Counted from the first letter of the stretch, positions 8,962 to 18,283 are shown. The stretch is DNA of 64,000 nt from UBA2136 sp963974105 (GCA_963974105.1 CAXBBG010000003.1:62001-126000), one strand, 5' to 3'. Numbers and translations: made by a program. Notes: generated by a model from the letters alone, not told the origin.

Positions 8962-11313
8962 GTGGCGTTGAGAAATCTTCTTATTGTGGAGTCCCCTGCT
9001 AAGTGCAAAACCATCGAGAAATATTTAGGCAAAGATTATAAAGTCCTTGCTTCTTACGGTCATATCCGTGACTTACCTTCTAAAAATGGTTCGGTTGACG
9101 TTGATAACGACTTTGACATGCTTTACCAATCATCAAAAGACAAAGAGCGCTATATTAAAGCCATTGTCACAGAAGCCAAGAAGGCTGACCAAATTTACCT
9201 CGCAACCGATCTGGACCGCGAGGGAGAAGCTATTTCATGGCACGTATTAGAAGAACTTAAAGAACGCATTAAAGGTTTTGATGCCGCCGCCGTTAAGCGT
9301 ATTGTCTTTACAGAGATTACAAAAAAAGCGTTGCAAGAAGCTGTGGCTAAACCACGTGAACTTGACATGGATATGGTGAACGCACAGCAAGCACGCCGTG
9401 CTTTAGACTACCTGGTTGGTTTCAACCTTTCTCCTGTTTTATGGCGTAAAGTTAAAGGCGGGCTTTCTGCTGGCCGTGTTCAGTCGGTTGCTTTGCGTTT
9501 GGTTTGCGACCGCGAAGATGAAATTGACGCTTTCAAACCACAAGAATATTGGTCTATTGAAGGTGACTTTAACACTCCTGAAAACAAAGCGCTTAAAGCT
9601 AAACTTACCCACCTTGAGGGTGAAAAACTTGACAAGTTTACCATTGGTGACGAAGGTTCGGCAACAGCCGCTGTGGCCAAACTTGAAAACGGTGATTACA
9701 AAATTACCGATATCGTTAAAAAGAAATCACGCCGTTCTCCTGCTGCACCATTTATTACGTCTACCATTCAAATGGAAGCGTCACGTAAGCTAGGTTTTGG
9801 CGCAAAACGTACAATGATGGCAGCCCAGCGCTTGTATGAACAAGGTTTAATCACCTACATGCGTACTGACAGCATTAACCTAAGTGCTGAAGCCCTAGAT
9901 GCTGTACGTGACACCATTAAAACGATGTACGGTGAAGAGTTCTTACCCAAAACACCAAACGTGTATAAAACTAAAACACAAAACGCTCAAGAAGCGCACG
10001 AAGCCATTCGCCCAACCGATATGTCTAAAAAGGCTGAAGACATTCGCACCGATGAAGAAGATCAGCGCAAGCTATATAGACTTATTTGGCAGCGTACTAT
10101 TGCTTCTCAAATGGAAAAAGCTATCCTTGATCAAACCGCCATTGTTATTGAAGATGTGAACAAAAACACATTCCGTGCCACAGGTTCGATTGTTGCCTTT
10201 GAAGGTTTCATGAAAGTATACCTTGAAGGTAAAGATGACGAAAAAGAAAGTGACAGTGACGAAGGTAAACTGATGCCAAACGTCAATGCCAACGACGCTA
10301 TGGATCTGGTTAAAATTAACCCAGACCAACACTTCACTGAACCTCCTCCGCGTTATAGTGAAGCAACACTGGTTAAAAACTTGGAAGAAAAAGGCATTGG
10401 CCGCCCTTCAACCTACGCTTCTATTATTTCTACCATTCAAGACCGCGGATATGTGCGCCAAGAGAAAAAACGCTTCATGCCTGAAGACGTTGGACGCATT
10501 GTAAGTAAGTTCCTTGTACAGCACTTCACAACCTATGTTGACTATGACTTTACAGCCAACATGGAAGACGAGCTTGACCAAGTGGCTGGTGGTAAAATGG
10601 CTTGGAAACCAATGCTGAAAGGCTTTTGGTCTCCATTTAAAGAAACCATCGACGATAAAATGGAAAACGTTAAGAAAAGTGACGTGACCACAGAAAAAAC
10701 AGGTGAAACATGCCCAACATGTGGCAAAGGTGAACTTCTTATTCGCCTTGGTCGTTATGGTCGCTTTAAAGGCTGTGACCAATATCCTGCTTGTAAGCAT
10801 ATTGAAAACTTACCAGGTAACGACATGGACGGCAACGCCCTGCCCGCTGGCGAAAAAGCTGAAATGCGCGACACAGGCGTTCAATGCCCTAAGTGTAAAG
10901 AAAACCAAATGGTCGAGAAAAAATCTCGTCGTGGTAAAATCTTCTTTGCTTGCGCTGGCTACCCTAAATGTCAATACGCTGTTTGGGATGAACCGCAGCC
11001 AGAAACATCTTGCCCTAAATGTAAGTGGCCTTTCATTACCAAGAAAGAGACCAAGCGTTTTGGCGTGGTGATGAAGTGTCCAAATACAGATGAATGTGAT
11101 TGGCAAGACCCGCCTAAACCAGAACCGAAGACAAAAGCGAAGGCTTCTGACGACGCTGAAAAGCCAGCTAAAAAAGCAGCTGCTAAAAAGGCACCCGCTA
11201 AGAAAAAAGCGCCTGCTAAAAAAGCACCTGCAAAGTCTAAAGTAAAAAAAGATGACTCTGGTAAAACACCGGAAGAACTTGCAAACGAAGCTATTGCAGA
11301 CGCTTTAGGTTAA
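8962..11313 (+). CDS. topA: DNA topoisomerase I
   Basis: This type IA topoisomerase relaxes negative supercoils. An N-terminal Toprim domain (LLIVESPAKCKTIEKYLG, then the acidic ATDLDREGEAISWH) precedes the four-domain core. The active-site tyrosine is Y299 in the segment GLITYMRTDS. Three Cys4 zinc-ribbon units follow (CPTCG near residue 580, CPKCKE near 640, CPKCKW near 690), then a Lys/Ala/Pro-rich tail that should bind DNA. I chose the GTG at 8962; the downstream TTG at 8968 is a possible alternative. The upstream ribosome-binding site is weak (AGGTAA). Length is near the bacterial norm. The gene has its own terminator. Confidence 0.96.
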   Translation: MALRNLLIVESPAKCKTIEKYLGKDYKVLASYGHIRDLPSKNGSVDVDNDFDMLYQSSKDKERYIKAIVTEAKKADQIYLATDLDREGEAISWHVLEELKERIKGFDAAAVKRIVFTEITKKALQEAVAKPRELDMDMVNAQQARRALDYLVGFNLSPVLWRKVKGGLSAGRVQSVALRLVCDREDEIDAFKPQEYWSIEGDFNTPENKALKAKLTHLEGEKLDKFTIGDEGSATAAVAKLENGDYKITDIVKKKSRRSPAAPFITSTIQMEASRKLGFGAKRTMMAAQRLYEQGLITYMRTDSINLSAEALDAVRDTIKTMYGEEFLPKTPNVYKTKTQNAQEAHEAIRPTDMSKKAEDIRTDEEDQRKLYRLIWQRTIASQMEKAILDQTAIVIEDVNKNTFRATGSIVAFEGFMKVYLEGKDDEKESDSDEGKLMPNVNANDAMDLVKINPDQHFTEPPPRYSEATLVKNLEEKGIGRPSTYASIISTIQDRGYVRQEKKRFMPEDVGRIVSKFLVQHFTTYVDYDFTANMEDELDQVAGGKMAWKPMLKGFWSPFKETIDDKMENVKKSDVTTEKTGETCPTCGKGELLIRLGRYGRFKGCDQYPACKHIENLPGNDMDGNALPAGEKAEMRDTGVQCPKCKENQMVEKKSRRGKIFFACAGYPKCQYAVWDEPQPETSCPKCKWPFITKKETKRFGVVMKCPNTDECDWQDPPKPEPKTKAKASDDAEKPAKKAAAKKAPAKKKAPAKKAPAKSKVKKDDSGKTPEELANEAIADALG

Positions 11314-11335
11314 ACATGACAACTTAATTGCATTT

Positions 11336-11375
11336 AATCCGCTGGAGTTTATATTTTAACTTCAGCGGATTTTTT
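11336..11375 (+). terminator. intrinsic terminator of topA
   Basis: Arms AATCCGCTGGAGTT and AACTTCAGCGGATT pair with one mismatch, followed by T residues. Confidence 0.85.
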
Positions 11376-11389
11376 ACAGGAGGCACTGC

Positions 11390-11602
11390 ATGAGAAACAG
11401 TTTAAGACAAAAGATCATTACAGTATGCAATGAAAAAATAGAGAAGAAAGGTGACAATGTAGGCCTGTCTTTTTATGCTTTTTTCGCAAATAAAAATGAC
11501 AACCCCGAACTTTTAATGGAAGCCGCAACGTGGTGGATAAGTACAAACAAACTCGACCACTTTGAAAAAGCTGTTAAAATTAAATCCATGCTTTTGGAAT
11601 AA
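11390..11602 (+). CDS. small conserved-looking protein (DUF6500-like)
   Basis: A 70-residue soluble protein with an excellent ribosome-binding site (AGGAGG) nine bases before the ATG and its own terminator. The segment VGLSFYAFFANKNDNPELLM and the WW pair that follows recall the short DUF6500 family as I remember it; I could not check this. No catalytic motif is visible and the function is unknown. It lies directly after the topA terminator, so it probably has its own promoter within the short gap or is read through from topA. Confidence 0.7.
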   Translation: MRNSLRQKIITVCNEKIEKKGDNVGLSFYAFFANKNDNPELLMEAATWWISTNKLDHFEKAVKIKSMLLE

Positions 11603-11611
11603 GGCATAAAA

Positions 11612-11637
11612 AAACCTCCCAAATGGGAGGTTTTTTT
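11612..11637. terminator. bidirectional terminator
   Basis: The symmetrical hairpin AAACCTCCC-AAAT-GGGAGGTTT has A residues on one side and T residues on the other. It can serve the plus-strand small gene and the minus-strand trio that converges on it. Confidence 0.85.
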
Positions 11638-11661
11638 CGATTTTCATGACATATACGTGCG

Positions 11662-12042
11662 CTAAGACACAGTCCAAGTTTCTCTAACACCAACTTTTTC
11701 CATCAAAATTTGAAAGTCATACAATGGAATTGAAGGTAACCAAGCGTCACCCATGACGTAATTTTGGCTATACCCATAAGTCGCAGACAAGTGATCATTA
11801 ATATTGTTTTCATCAATATTATTACGTACTAAATAGCTTTGTAAGTTTTTCCATTTCCTTAGCTCATTCACATAACCACCATAAGCATAAACTGCTCTAT
11901 GCTGGCTATCCGAAAGCATCCAGTCAAAATAATCACTCATCAGCATCCAATATAAAACCCCATACAAAAATGGCTTTTTAACGGGCTTAGATTCAAGATC
12001 AGCTATCCTATCTTTTAAGTAGATCAAAAGTTTATTGGTCAT
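11662..12042 (-). CDS. hypothetical protein, last of a three-gene small-protein cluster
   Basis: I do not recognise this 126-residue protein. It is rich in Trp and Tyr, with a hydrophobic patch (FLYGVLYWMLMSDYFDWML, about residues 25-43) that is probably buried rather than membrane-spanning. It begins 12 bases after the stop of the next upstream gene, so the two are very likely co-transcribed. The start follows GGGGGAG, a good ribosome-binding site. All three proteins of the cluster open with M-(S/T/A)-N-(L/K) and a charged helix. Confidence 0.65.
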   Translation of the reverse strand: MTNKLLIYLKDRIADLESKPVKKPFLYGVLYWMLMSDYFDWMLSDSQHRAVYAYGGYVNELRKWKNLQSYLVRNNIDENNINDHLSATYGYSQNYVMGDAWLPSIPLYDFQILMEKVGVRETWTVS

Positions 12043-12054
12043 AGAACACTCCCC

Positions 12055-12429
12055 CTAATAAAAGATATTAGGTTCACGAACATCGTTGAGCCTTCTTTTC
12101 AAACTATCCGTCAAAATGCTGTCATAAACGTTCAAAGCAAACTTGGCGTAATATGACAAATTATAAATCTGCCCCCAATCATGGCTATGGCCAACACTAA
12201 AAGAAAAAGATTTCATTGCTTCTTCTATCTTTTTATTACCTTCATCAAAATCTAAAATTTGAGATATAAAATCTTCATCGGTAAGTTTATAGGTTTCAAT
12301 AAATCGTTCAACGCTTTTAATAACGTGTAAATCATGTTCAAGCTCTTCAACGCTTACGTTACAGCTCGTCTTTGCATTTGCAATGCGGGATTTCTCAGCT
12401 TGAATAGCTGTTTTTAATAAATTAGCCAT
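12055..12429 (-). CDS. hypothetical protein, middle gene of the small-protein cluster
   Basis: A 124-residue, mostly helical, soluble protein of unknown role. The segment VERFIETYKLTDEDF (about residues 40-54) resembles IIAVMQKYNVTDDNF in the 85-residue protein encoded upstream, so the two may be paralogues or share an N-terminal helical module. The ATG follows AAGGAGCC, a clear ribosome-binding site. No enzyme motif or signal peptide is present. Confidence 0.65.
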   Translation of the reverse strand: MANLLKTAIQAEKSRIANAKTSCNVSVEELEHDLHVIKSVERFIETYKLTDEDFISQILDFDEGNKKIEEAMKSFSFSVGHSHDWGQIYNLSYYAKFALNVYDSILTDSLKRRLNDVREPNIFY

Positions 12430-12481
12430 AATGGCTCCTTATTGAAAAGGTAAAACAAGTGAAATAACATTCCATGCCGTT

Positions 12482-12739
12482 TTAAAGATGATGGCGCGGG
12501 GCAATTGTGGTTGAAACGCCTGAACATTCCACCAGCCAGTTTAAGTCAGACAAACAAAGGCCACATGGCAGCAACGACGAAGGATTATCTTCTTGTTCAT
12601 CATGCTTCATTTTAGCTATTTGAACGGCTCTGAAGTGAGGAAAATTATCGTCTGTCACATTATATTTTTGCATGACCGCTATAATTTTTTCTAAGCGTTT
12701 TTTTTCTTGCTCAAGAGTTTGAAATATTAAGTTAGACAT
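12482..12739 (-). CDS. hypothetical protein, first gene of the small-protein cluster
   Basis: An 85-residue protein with an N-terminal charged helix and a C-terminal part carrying three cysteines (LPCGLC and VECSG) and a His-rich end. The Cys/His content could bind a metal, which is inference only. It shares the pattern Y-x-(V/L)-TD-(E/D)-x-F with the next protein of the cluster. About 50 bases separate the two genes. The ribosome-binding site is GAGGTAAA. The function is unknown. Confidence 0.6.
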   Translation of the reverse strand: MSNLIFQTLEQEKKRLEKIIAVMQKYNVTDDNFPHFRAVQIAKMKHDEQEDNPSSLLPCGLCLSDLNWLVECSGVSTTIAPRHHL

Positions 12740-13048
12740 AAGGGTTTACCTCATAAAATGATTTAGAAAAGGGAATGAAGTTATATCTGATAATATGTAT
12801 ACACTAGCCTTCTATCGGTGTCAAATATTATAAAACCCTGTGCAACGTTGCCTCTCCTTTTATAGAAAAAGCAAGCATATGAATATCCTCTTTATAATTG
12901 CTGGTTTTTTCTGCAAAATTATTTTAGAAATAACGGCTGAGTTTATCACCTGTTAAATGACTTAACGCTTTACACCATAAAGATAGGACTAGCGTATCAA
13001 AGCAAGACCCTGTATAATAACCGCATAACAAAAAGAGAGAATATATTT
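12740..13048. other. intergenic region between divergent genes
   Basis: This 309-base stretch must hold the promoters of the minus-strand small-protein cluster and of rnr. A TATAAT hexamer at 13013-13018, preceded directly by TG, is a plausible -10 element for rnr; its -35 region is poor. A 25-codon hydrophobic frame from 12879 lacks a ribosome-binding site and is not called. Nothing else is evident. Confidence 0.4.
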
Positions 13049-15358
13049 ATGGCGAATAAGGCCGCTAAACTACCCACATCAGAAGACATTGTATCATTTT
13101 TAAAATCACTCGAAGGCAAACCCGCTTCCAAACGTGAAATTGCTAAACACTTCCACATTAAAGGGCAAGAGGCACGTGTTGACCTTAAATTTATGTTAAA
13201 GGACATGATTTTAACAGGTCTGATTGAAAACGATAAAGTGAAGACTTTCCGCATTGCAGGCAGTCAAAAACCACAAGAAACAAAAACTGGTTTGCGTGAC
13301 AATATTCACCTAAACGTGGTGAGCAAAAACAATGACGGTGAACTTGTTTGTGAACCCGTTAACCAAAACTTAAAAGACGACTACCCTCTTATTGTTTTAG
13401 ACCTCAACAGCAACGCCTCTATAGGTGACAGCATTACAGCCGAACTACACCCCATTAACGACGGTGAGTTTATGGCTAAAGAAATAAAGCGCGAAGATAA
13501 ACCTGAAGTGACAACCATTATGGGTGTGTTTCGCAGCCGTGTAAATGGCCCTGCTACCTTTATGGCGCTTTCTAAAGAGCTTGCAAAGCTAGACTTTTGT
13601 GTACCAACACTACCTCAAGGCGCCCCTATTAAAGACGGATCGGTTGTGCTTGTTAAAGTTGGAAAACGCCCTCAGTTTGGACCAACGCCAGTTGAAATTA
13701 AAGACGTTATCAGCACAGATATCAAGGGTTCTGAAGTGGCTATTGCCATTCGTAACCACGAAATACCAAGTGTATTCCCTGATAATGTATTGCAGTTTGC
13801 AAAAGACCTAAAACCTGTAAATCAAAACGACCTCAAAGACCGTGAAGATTTACGCCATATCCCCATTGTTACAATTGACGGTGAAGACGCCAAAGACTTT
13901 GACGATGCCGTATGGGCAGAACCTTGGGAAACAGAAAAAGTTAAAAATGGTTTCCATATTATTGTTGCGATTGCTGACGTGGCACATTACGTTAAAGAAG
14001 GATCTATTCTTGATAAAGAAGCCTTTACACGTGGAAACTCGACCTATTTCCCAGGACACGTTATTCCGATGTTGCCAGAAGAACTTTCAAACGACTTATG
14101 TTCTCTGCGCCCGCATGAAGACCGCCCTGTTATGGTGGCACACATGTACATCAACGAACATGGTAAACTACTCAAGTATAACTTTACACGTGCCGTTATT
14201 CACAGCCATGCAAGGCTAACATACAACCAAGTGCAAGAAGCACTTAATGGTGAAGTCCCTGAAGTTGTTGCACCAGTAATGGAAGGTACGATAAAACCTC
14301 TTTATGCGGCTTACAAAGCCTTATTAAAAATACGTGCAAAACGTGGTGCACTAGACCTTGATGTGCCAGAAACGGTTATTTGCATGGACGACAATGGCGA
14401 CATTACTGCCATTGAAAAACGAAGCCGATTTGAAAGCCACTGCCTGATTGAAGAGTTGATGGTTTTGGCCAACGTGGCAGCCGCTTCACAGCTAGAAACA
14501 AAGAGCGCGCCTTGTCTTTACCGTATTCACCCTCAGCCGGGTGAAATTAAAATTGAAGCATTGCAACTGGCACTTAAAGACTTTGGTTTAAACCTTTCTT
14601 TAGCCAATGGTATTTCACCACTTGCCATTCAAAACACACTTAAAAATGCACGTGATGAAAATAAAGATGCTCTTTATATGACGGTTTTACGCAGTTTAGA
14701 ACAAGCACGATACGACCCTGAAAATGTCGGGCATTTTGGTCTAGCACTTGAACGCTACGCCCACTTTACTTCACCTATTCGCCGTTACAGCGACTTAGTG
14801 GTACACCGTAGCTTGATTCACAATTTAAAATTAACAGGTCACAAAGACATTCCTTCGCCATCAAGGCTTGTAAACACGGCCGACCACTTATGTATTACAG
14901 AACGCCGTTCTCAAAAGGCTGAATGGGAAGTGAAGGACCGTCTTAGTGTGCGCTATTACACAGACTTTATTGACAAAGAATTTAACGCGCGTATTACTGG
15001 CCTTACAAAATTCGGTATGTTTGTCGCTGTGGACGATGGCGCCGGTGAAGGCATGCTCCCTTACAGATTTATGAACGATGATCACTATATCTTTGATGAA
15101 AAAACAATCTCATTAAAAGGGCGCAAAAATGGTATTGTCTATAAAATTGGTAGCAGTATTGATGTGACTTTAATTGAGTCTGACGCTATTACTGGACGTA
15201 TAACATTTGCACCAAAAGGTATGAATAGCGCACAGGCTGCTAAACTTGGGCGTCGCCCTGCCCGCGGTGGTGGTGGTCGTGGCGGTAGCAGAAGTGACCG
15301 CCCTCAGCGTTCAACTAAAGATGGTGACAAGCCATTTAGACACAAAAAACGTAAATAA
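13049..15358 (+). CDS. rnr: ribonuclease R
   Basis: This processive 3'-to-5' exoribonuclease degrades structured RNA. A winged-helix segment occupies the N-terminus (SKREIAKHFHIKG), followed by cold-shock-like domains, then the RNB catalytic domain with the acidic cluster IDGEDAKDFDDAVW (about residues 275-288) and the conserved HFTSPIRRYSDLVVHR segment near 570. An S1 domain (ARITGLTKFGMFVAVDDG) lies near 650. The tail is rich in Arg, Gly and Lys, as usual for RNase R. At 769 residues it is of normal length. The AGAGAGAA upstream of the ATG is an acceptable ribosome-binding site. Confidence 0.96.
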   Translation: MANKAAKLPTSEDIVSFLKSLEGKPASKREIAKHFHIKGQEARVDLKFMLKDMILTGLIENDKVKTFRIAGSQKPQETKTGLRDNIHLNVVSKNNDGELVCEPVNQNLKDDYPLIVLDLNSNASIGDSITAELHPINDGEFMAKEIKREDKPEVTTIMGVFRSRVNGPATFMALSKELAKLDFCVPTLPQGAPIKDGSVVLVKVGKRPQFGPTPVEIKDVISTDIKGSEVAIAIRNHEIPSVFPDNVLQFAKDLKPVNQNDLKDREDLRHIPIVTIDGEDAKDFDDAVWAEPWETEKVKNGFHIIVAIADVAHYVKEGSILDKEAFTRGNSTYFPGHVIPMLPEELSNDLCSLRPHEDRPVMVAHMYINEHGKLLKYNFTRAVIHSHARLTYNQVQEALNGEVPEVVAPVMEGTIKPLYAAYKALLKIRAKRGALDLDVPETVICMDDNGDITAIEKRSRFESHCLIEELMVLANVAAASQLETKSAPCLYRIHPQPGEIKIEALQLALKDFGLNLSLANGISPLAIQNTLKNARDENKDALYMTVLRSLEQARYDPENVGHFGLALERYAHFTSPIRRYSDLVVHRSLIHNLKLTGHKDIPSPSRLVNTADHLCITERRSQKAEWEVKDRLSVRYYTDFIDKEFNARITGLTKFGMFVAVDDGAGEGMLPYRFMNDDHYIFDEKTISLKGRKNGIVYKIGSSIDVTLIESDAITGRITFAPKGMNSAQAAKLGRRPARGGGGRGGSRSDRPQRSTKDGDKPFRHKKRK

Positions 15359-15376
15359 TTATAAATCTTTACAATG

Positions 15377-15405
15377 GCGAGCCCTCTTAAAACGGCTCGC
15401 TTTTG
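15377..15405 (+). terminator. terminator of rnr
   Basis: Perfect 7-base arms GCGAGCC and GGCTCGC with a 10-base loop are followed by TTTTGCT, a short T-tract. Confidence 0.6.
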
Positions 15406-15532
15406 CTATGTTTAAAAATTAGAGAATCCAAGAATTAACGTTATTTCTTGCATAAAAAGTGTATACCCTTCATACTGACGCAAATTTTACATATCCTTTT
15501 TTTATTACACCACCCCCCTTGAGGTTCCTTCT

Positions 15533-16183
15533 ATGGAAGAATTTTTACTCACTATACAAGATTACATCTTGTCCGCTGGTATAGATTCACTGTTTATACA
15601 GGTTGTTATACTTGCCGCCGTTGCAGCGTTCCCCGTTGGACCTTGGTCTATCGTCGCGCTCGACCAAAGTACACAACATGGTAAAAAACATGGTCTTATA
15701 ATCGCAGGCATTGCAACCATTGGCCATACAGCCAATGCCACCATTGCCGCATATTTCTTTCCAACTATCAATGTTTGGTTACAAGAATATATACATATAT
15801 TTTATATTGTGGCTGGTATTTTTATGTTTGGCTTTGGTGTTTATTTTCTATTTAAAAAGAAAAATCAACACATTAAAAGCTTAGATAAAAAAAGCCATAC
15901 AGCTATTTACATAAGCACAGCGCTGGTGAGCTTTGCACATCCGCTTACACTTATTACCTATATATTTGTATGTTTTATTATTCAGTCTCTTGGGACTGAT
16001 ATGGCACATATTTCAATTTGGAAAGATTTTACATTCCCACTCTTTTTCGCCACCATGATTATGTGGGGCGGATGGATATTTGTTGGCAGTGTATTATCAC
16101 GCTTTATCACACCTATCTTTCGTATATTCGGTTTGGCCTTTATTTATGTTGGCGGACAAATGCTATACGAACATTTATTTTAA
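15533..16183 (+). CDS. LysE/RhtB-like membrane exporter
   Basis: An inner-membrane protein of 216 residues with about six hydrophobic segments. The first contains AAFPVGPWSIVALDQSTQHG followed by GLIIAGIATIGHTANA, which corresponds to the PGP and G-x-x-x-G-L-x-x-G pattern of LysE/RhtB exporters. These proteins usually export amino acids. The substrate is not inferable, and similarity is moderate: the usual PGP is VGP here. The terminator downstream marks a single-gene unit. Confidence 0.7.
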   Translation: MEEFLLTIQDYILSAGIDSLFIQVVILAAVAAFPVGPWSIVALDQSTQHGKKHGLIIAGIATIGHTANATIAAYFFPTINVWLQEYIHIFYIVAGIFMFGFGVYFLFKKKNQHIKSLDKKSHTAIYISTALVSFAHPLTLITYIFVCFIIQSLGTDMAHISIWKDFTFPLFFATMIMWGGWIFVGSVLSRFITPIFRIFGLAFIYVGGQMLYEHLF

Positions 16184-16200
16184 ATTTTTAGCGACAAAAA

Positions 16201-16225
16201 AAAGCCAGCTTATGCTGGCTTTTTT
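16201..16225. terminator. bidirectional terminator
   Basis: Hairpin AGCCAGC-TTAT-GCTGGCT is flanked by A residues on the left and T residues on the right. It serves the exporter and the converging DUF465 gene. Confidence 0.85.
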
Positions 16226-16256
16226 AATTTATTCATTATAGTTTCTAATGTCTAAT

Positions 16257-16460
16257 TTATGACTTACTCGCAATAGAAAACATTTCGTCAACCAGCTTCA
16301 GCTTTTTACGCTTGAGCGATGTAAGCTTCGTCACATCTACAGACGGCGCTGCGCGTGCATTACGAATTTCTGTCTTCAGTTCTAGGTGATGTTCATATAG
16401 CTTTTTATAGCGTCCGTTTCCATTTAAAAGCTCTTCATTAATAGCGTGATTAATTCCCAT
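16257..16460 (-). CDS. DUF465 (YdcH-like) small coiled protein
   Basis: A 67-residue charged helical protein. The pattern H-x-x-L-x-x-x-I (YEHHLELKTEIRNA) and the closing LKRKKLKLVDEMFSI, a short helix-turn-helix hairpin rich in Lys and Leu, fit the DUF465 family, which is widespread in Alphaproteobacteria. The molecular role of the family is not established. The ribosome-binding site is a weak AAGGTAG. Confidence 0.75.
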   Translation of the reverse strand: MGINHAINEELLNGNGRYKKLYEHHLELKTEIRNARAAPSVDVTKLTSLKRKKLKLVDEMFSIASKS

Positions 16461-16535
16461 ATGAGGCTACCTTCCTTCGTTCATTTCAACTTCTTCCGAC
16501 TAATATTATATGGTGATACTAAAAGGTATTTTCAA

Positions 16536-16668
16536 GATATTATTTTGATATTTTATAACAAAAGATATTTATTGATAAGAAAATACGTTGCCTTTTCAAA
16601 GGGCTAAAAAAATAAGCGTAGCCCTTAAAATGTGTAACAAAAGATATAAACATATGATATTATTTTAT
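16536..16668. repeat. direct repeats and hairpin upstream of glnA
   Basis: The 13-mer TAACAAAAGATAT occurs at 16556-16568 and 16635-16647, and GATATTATTTT at 16536-16546 and 16656-16666. Between them lies a hairpin with arms AAGGGCTA and TAGCCCTT. The arrangement is close to the glnA start and could include regulator sites. No clear NtrC site or sigma-54 promoter was found. Confidence 0.4.
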
Positions 16669-16703
16669 AACAATAAAAACAGCTACCTCAGGAGCAACAC
16701 AAC

Positions 16704-18116
16704 ATGAAGACACCTCAAGACGTATTTAAATTGATTGAAGAAAACGACATCCGCTTTATCGACTTTCGTTTTAGCGACCTTAAAGGGCGCTGGCACCACA
16801 TCACAACAACTGTACGCCTGCTTGAAGAAGATACATTTACAGAGGGCTTAGGCTTTGATGGTTCTTCTGTGGAAGGTTGGTGCGAAATCAACGCGTCTGA
16901 TATGTTTTTCCGTCCCGATGCCAACAGTGCATTTATAGACCCATTTACAAGCCACCCTACTTTGGTACTTGCTTGTGATATTGTTGATGCCCAAACAGGT
17001 GAAGTTTATAACCGTTGCCCACGCGGCCTTGCAGCACGTGCTGAAGAGCACCTTAAAACAACAGGTATTGCTGACAAAGCGTTTTTTGGTCCAGAGCTTG
17101 AATTCTTTGTATTTGACAACGTGACGTATGGCACCAGCATGGGTGAAAGTTTTTATTCTATTGATGCGGCGCACGCGTCATGGAGCACAGGTGAAGTTGC
17201 CGACCAAGGTAACTCGGGTCACATTGCAGGTGAAAAAGGTGGTTACTTTAAATTAGCGCCTGTGGATCGTTTCCAAGATATGCGTAGTGAGATGGTTGAA
17301 ACTTTAGAAAACATTGGCGTACCAATGCGCCTACACCACCCAGAAGTTGCCACAGCCGGACAATGTGAAAGTGGCATGGACGCGAACACAGCAGTAACCA
17401 TGGGTGACCACGTCCACATGTATAAATATGTTGTTCAAAATGTTGCCGACGTTTACGGCCAAACTGCGACATTCATGCCAAAACCTTTAGGTGGCGACAA
17501 CGGTAACGGCATGCACGTGCATCAGTCGTTATGGAAGGATGACAAGCCTTTATTTGCAGGCGACAAATATGCTGGCCTTTCGCAAGAAGCCTTGTGGTAC
17601 ATTGGCGGTATTATTAAGCATTCAAAAGCTTTAAACGCCTTTACTAACCCACTTACAAACAGTTACAAACGCCTTATTCCTGGTTATGAAGCCCCTGTTA
17701 TTTTAACTTATGCGGCGCGTAACCGTAGCGCGGCTATCCGTATTCCAGCGTCTCATGGTGCAAACTCTAAACGTATTGAAGTGCGCTATCCTGACTGTGG
17801 TGCCAACAGCTATATGGCATTTTCAGCCATGTTAATGGCTGGGCTTGACGGTATTAAAAACAAAATTGACCCAGGCAACGCCATGGAAAATAACCTATAT
17901 GACTTAGATGAAAAAGAGCTTGCGAAGCTACCACAAGTTTGTGGTTCATTGCGTGAAGCCTTAGAAGAGCTTAACAAAAACCGTAAATTCCTAACTGAAG
18001 GCGGCGTATTTAGCGACGATTTGATTGACGCTTACATTAAACTACGCATGGAAGATGTGATTCGTCTTGAGCACACGCCTGCCCCTGTTGAATTTGAAAT
18101 GTATTATTCAATTTAA
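16704..18116 (+). CDS. glnA: glutamine synthetase, type I
   Basis: This cytoplasmic dodecamer makes glutamine from glutamate, ammonia and ATP. Visible are the N-terminal IRFIDFRFSDLKGRWHH, the GFDGSSVEGW loop, the metal/ATP segment PKPLGGDNGNGMHVHQS (about residues 260-276), and the adenylylation region NLYDLDEKELAKLP with its Tyr near residue 399. The 470-residue length and that Tyr point to the GSI-beta class regulated by adenylylation. A glnB gene, which often lies just upstream in Alphaproteobacteria, is absent here. The ribosome-binding site is CAGGAGC. Confidence 0.97.
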   Translation: MKTPQDVFKLIEENDIRFIDFRFSDLKGRWHHITTTVRLLEEDTFTEGLGFDGSSVEGWCEINASDMFFRPDANSAFIDPFTSHPTLVLACDIVDAQTGEVYNRCPRGLAARAEEHLKTTGIADKAFFGPELEFFVFDNVTYGTSMGESFYSIDAAHASWSTGEVADQGNSGHIAGEKGGYFKLAPVDRFQDMRSEMVETLENIGVPMRLHHPEVATAGQCESGMDANTAVTMGDHVHMYKYVVQNVADVYGQTATFMPKPLGGDNGNGMHVHQSLWKDDKPLFAGDKYAGLSQEALWYIGGIIKHSKALNAFTNPLTNSYKRLIPGYEAPVILTYAARNRSAAIRIPASHGANSKRIEVRYPDCGANSYMAFSAMLMAGLDGIKNKIDPGNAMENNLYDLDEKELAKLPQVCGSLREALEELNKNRKFLTEGGVFSDDLIDAYIKLRMEDVIRLEHTPAPVEFEMYYSI

Positions 18117-18135
18117 CCAAATAAAGCATTGTTTT

Positions 18136-18163
18136 AAAAACCTGTTTTACACAGGTTTTTTTT
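18136..18163 (+). terminator. terminator of glnA
   Basis: Arms AAAAACCTGT and ACAGGTTTTT form a 10-base stem with a 5-base loop, followed by T residues. Confidence 0.9.
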
Positions 18164-18283
18164 ATGTATCACCATACAATTATAAAATAAATAATACGTG
18201 CTATAAAAAGTCAGTTTTAATACTTGCAAAATCTTAGGTAGCTACACATAAATAAACATAACTATAATGAGGATATAGTAATC

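Noticed and set aside
12879..12956. 25-codon hydrophobic frame MNILFIIAGFFCKIIL...
   Set aside because: No ribosome-binding site and no sign of a type I toxin antisense promoter; hydrophobic peptides arise easily in AT-rich DNA.
16500..16703. Sigma-54 promoter or NtrC site before glnA
   Set aside because: No TGGCAC-N5-TTGC pattern and no NtrC-like dyad could be found by eye.
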